DNA of 50,262 nt from Oligoflexia bacterium (lineage in GTDB: Bacteria > Bdellovibrionota_C > UBA2361 > JBGSMV01): contig JAIBBU010000022.1 in NCBI GenBank assembly GCA_019694515.1, positions 1 to 50,262 on the forward strand, read 5' to 3'. The position numbers and the translations under genes were made by a program. Position 1 is the first letter of the stretch. The number at the start of each line of letters is the position of its first letter. Shown piece after piece: positions 49,774 through 50,262 of this stretch. The notes under the pieces are model-generated. The model was not told where the DNA came from and made no database searches. It saw only the letters and a program-made list of their open reading frames with translations.

Positions 49774-50213
49774 TGCAGCTTCCCGGCGGTCTAAACTCCT
49801 TGAGTCCCGGGTTGGTGGTGACTTTAGCCTGTGCGGTGCTTTTGCTGGCGCTTTGGGCCGTCAGAGGTCTAGGGCGCAGATCTACTGCAGTCGTGCGCAA
49901 TCCGAAGGTGTGGGCCAAGACCGTCCGGTTTTCCAACAACCAGTTAACAGCGATGCGCTCGTTGTGGCATTGGTATCGAACAGACAAACCGCCCCAGGCG
50001 GACCCGCTGCAGCATCTCACGCCGAGTGAACTGGCGGATCTAATCTCCAAATGCAGTGAGGAGTTCTTACCCGGGGAGTTTCGCACCCCTGCGAGCGCCG
50101 CCGAGCGCATGGCTTTAGTGGAGCGGCTGGAGCGCCAGGGGATGGAGAGTTTGCATGCTGAGATAGTAGCTGGCATGAAATACGGTCGACTTGGGCCGGC
50201 TAATGATCTATAG
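49773..50213 (+). CDS. Small membrane-anchored hypothetical protein
   Basis: 146 aa. Its ATG overlaps the TGA of the kinase gene (TGATG), so the two are translationally coupled. One N-terminal membrane segment (about residues 13-31, GLVVTLACAVLLLALWAV) is followed by a basic patch and a soluble, helical C-terminal part. I recognise no family. The coupling suggests a role with the kinase, perhaps as a membrane partner. Confidence 0.6.
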   Translation: MQLPGGLNSLSPGLVVTLACAVLLLALWAVRGLGRRSTAVVRNPKVWAKTVRFSNNQLTAMRSLWHWYRTDKPPQADPLQHLTPSELADLISKCSEEFLPGEFRTPASAAERMALVERLERQGMESLHAEIVAGMKYGRLGPANDL

Positions 50214-50229
50214 ATTCGGGGGAGCAAAT

Positions 50230-50262
50230 ATGCGCAAAAAAAACATCAGTTTATTTCTAGCC
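50230..50262 (+). CDS. Start of an exported protein (3' truncated)
   Basis: ATG at 50230 after a strong gggggag ribosome binding site opens MRKKNISLFLA, a typical start of a signal peptide, and runs off the window end. It lies 16 nt after the previous gene, so it is probably in the same operon. Confidence 0.55.
   Translation, partial: MRKKNISLFLA

Overview
The window is about 50 kb of chromosome from a diderm (LPS-bearing) bacterium. It is dominated by the universal transcription and translation gene cluster. Gene content (an LptE-like lipoprotein, FabI, secretion signals, a Cys-rich 'DxCGVC.GDGTSC' surface motif) fits a Gram-negative, loosely deltaproteobacteria-like or other poorly cultivated lineage. 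I cannot name the taxon from sequence alone.

Layout. (1) 1-2560: the 3' end of a Pro/Thr-stalk surface protein, then a repeat- and hairpin-rich tRNA island: tRNA-Trp and tRNA-Thr(GGT) on the minus strand, tRNA-Thr(TGT), -Gly(TCC) and -Tyr(GTA) on the plus strand. These are the isoacceptors that classically precede tufB-secE-nusG, but reshuffled and without tuf. (2) 2592-5195: a lone amino-acid-type periplasmic binding protein and a GT-C-like membrane protein. (3) 5590-17676: secE-nusG-rplK-rplA-rplJ-rplL-rpoB-rpoC, with a strong promoter between rplL and rpoB. (4) 17770-24641: a minus-strand accessory block (secreted hypothetical, secreted glycoside-hydrolase-like protein, NUDIX hydrolase, two polytopic membrane proteins, one GT39-like) that separates rpoBC from the str operon. 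(5) 25199-40864: rpsL-rpsG-fusA-tuf joined to S10 and spc (rpsJ to secY), then adk. (6) 41771-45064: the alpha operon rpmJ-rpsM-rpsK-rpsD-rpoA-rplQ behind its own leader, followed by fabI. (7) 45851-50262: a small helical protein, an LptE-like lipoprotein, rpsT, a dCTP deaminase/dUTPase-family enzyme, a receiver-PAS-histidine kinase, a small membrane-anchored protein, and the first codons of another exported protein.

The coding content is mostly textbook; the unusual material lies between genes. The most striking case is between rpsG and fusA. A 49-bp copy of the fusA 5' end is followed by four 39-bp tandem repeats, and this 252-bp, frame-preserving duplication places a short ORF immediately before the GTG start of fusA, which has a GGAGG ribosome binding site. 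A second case is a hairpin family (CACC-loop-GGTG core, loop T(T)GAC) whose outer stem bases differ between loci but remain paired: four copies beside tRNA-Trp, one between tRNA genes and one between rpsD and rpoA. A third is a roughly 270-bp dispersed repeat with ends like cattgcgagc/gctcgcaatg, present near both ends of the window. Ribosomal proteins L22 and L17 carry long Lys/Ala-rich histone-H1-like tails.

All calls come from reading the sequence. No database search, structure prediction or expression data were available.
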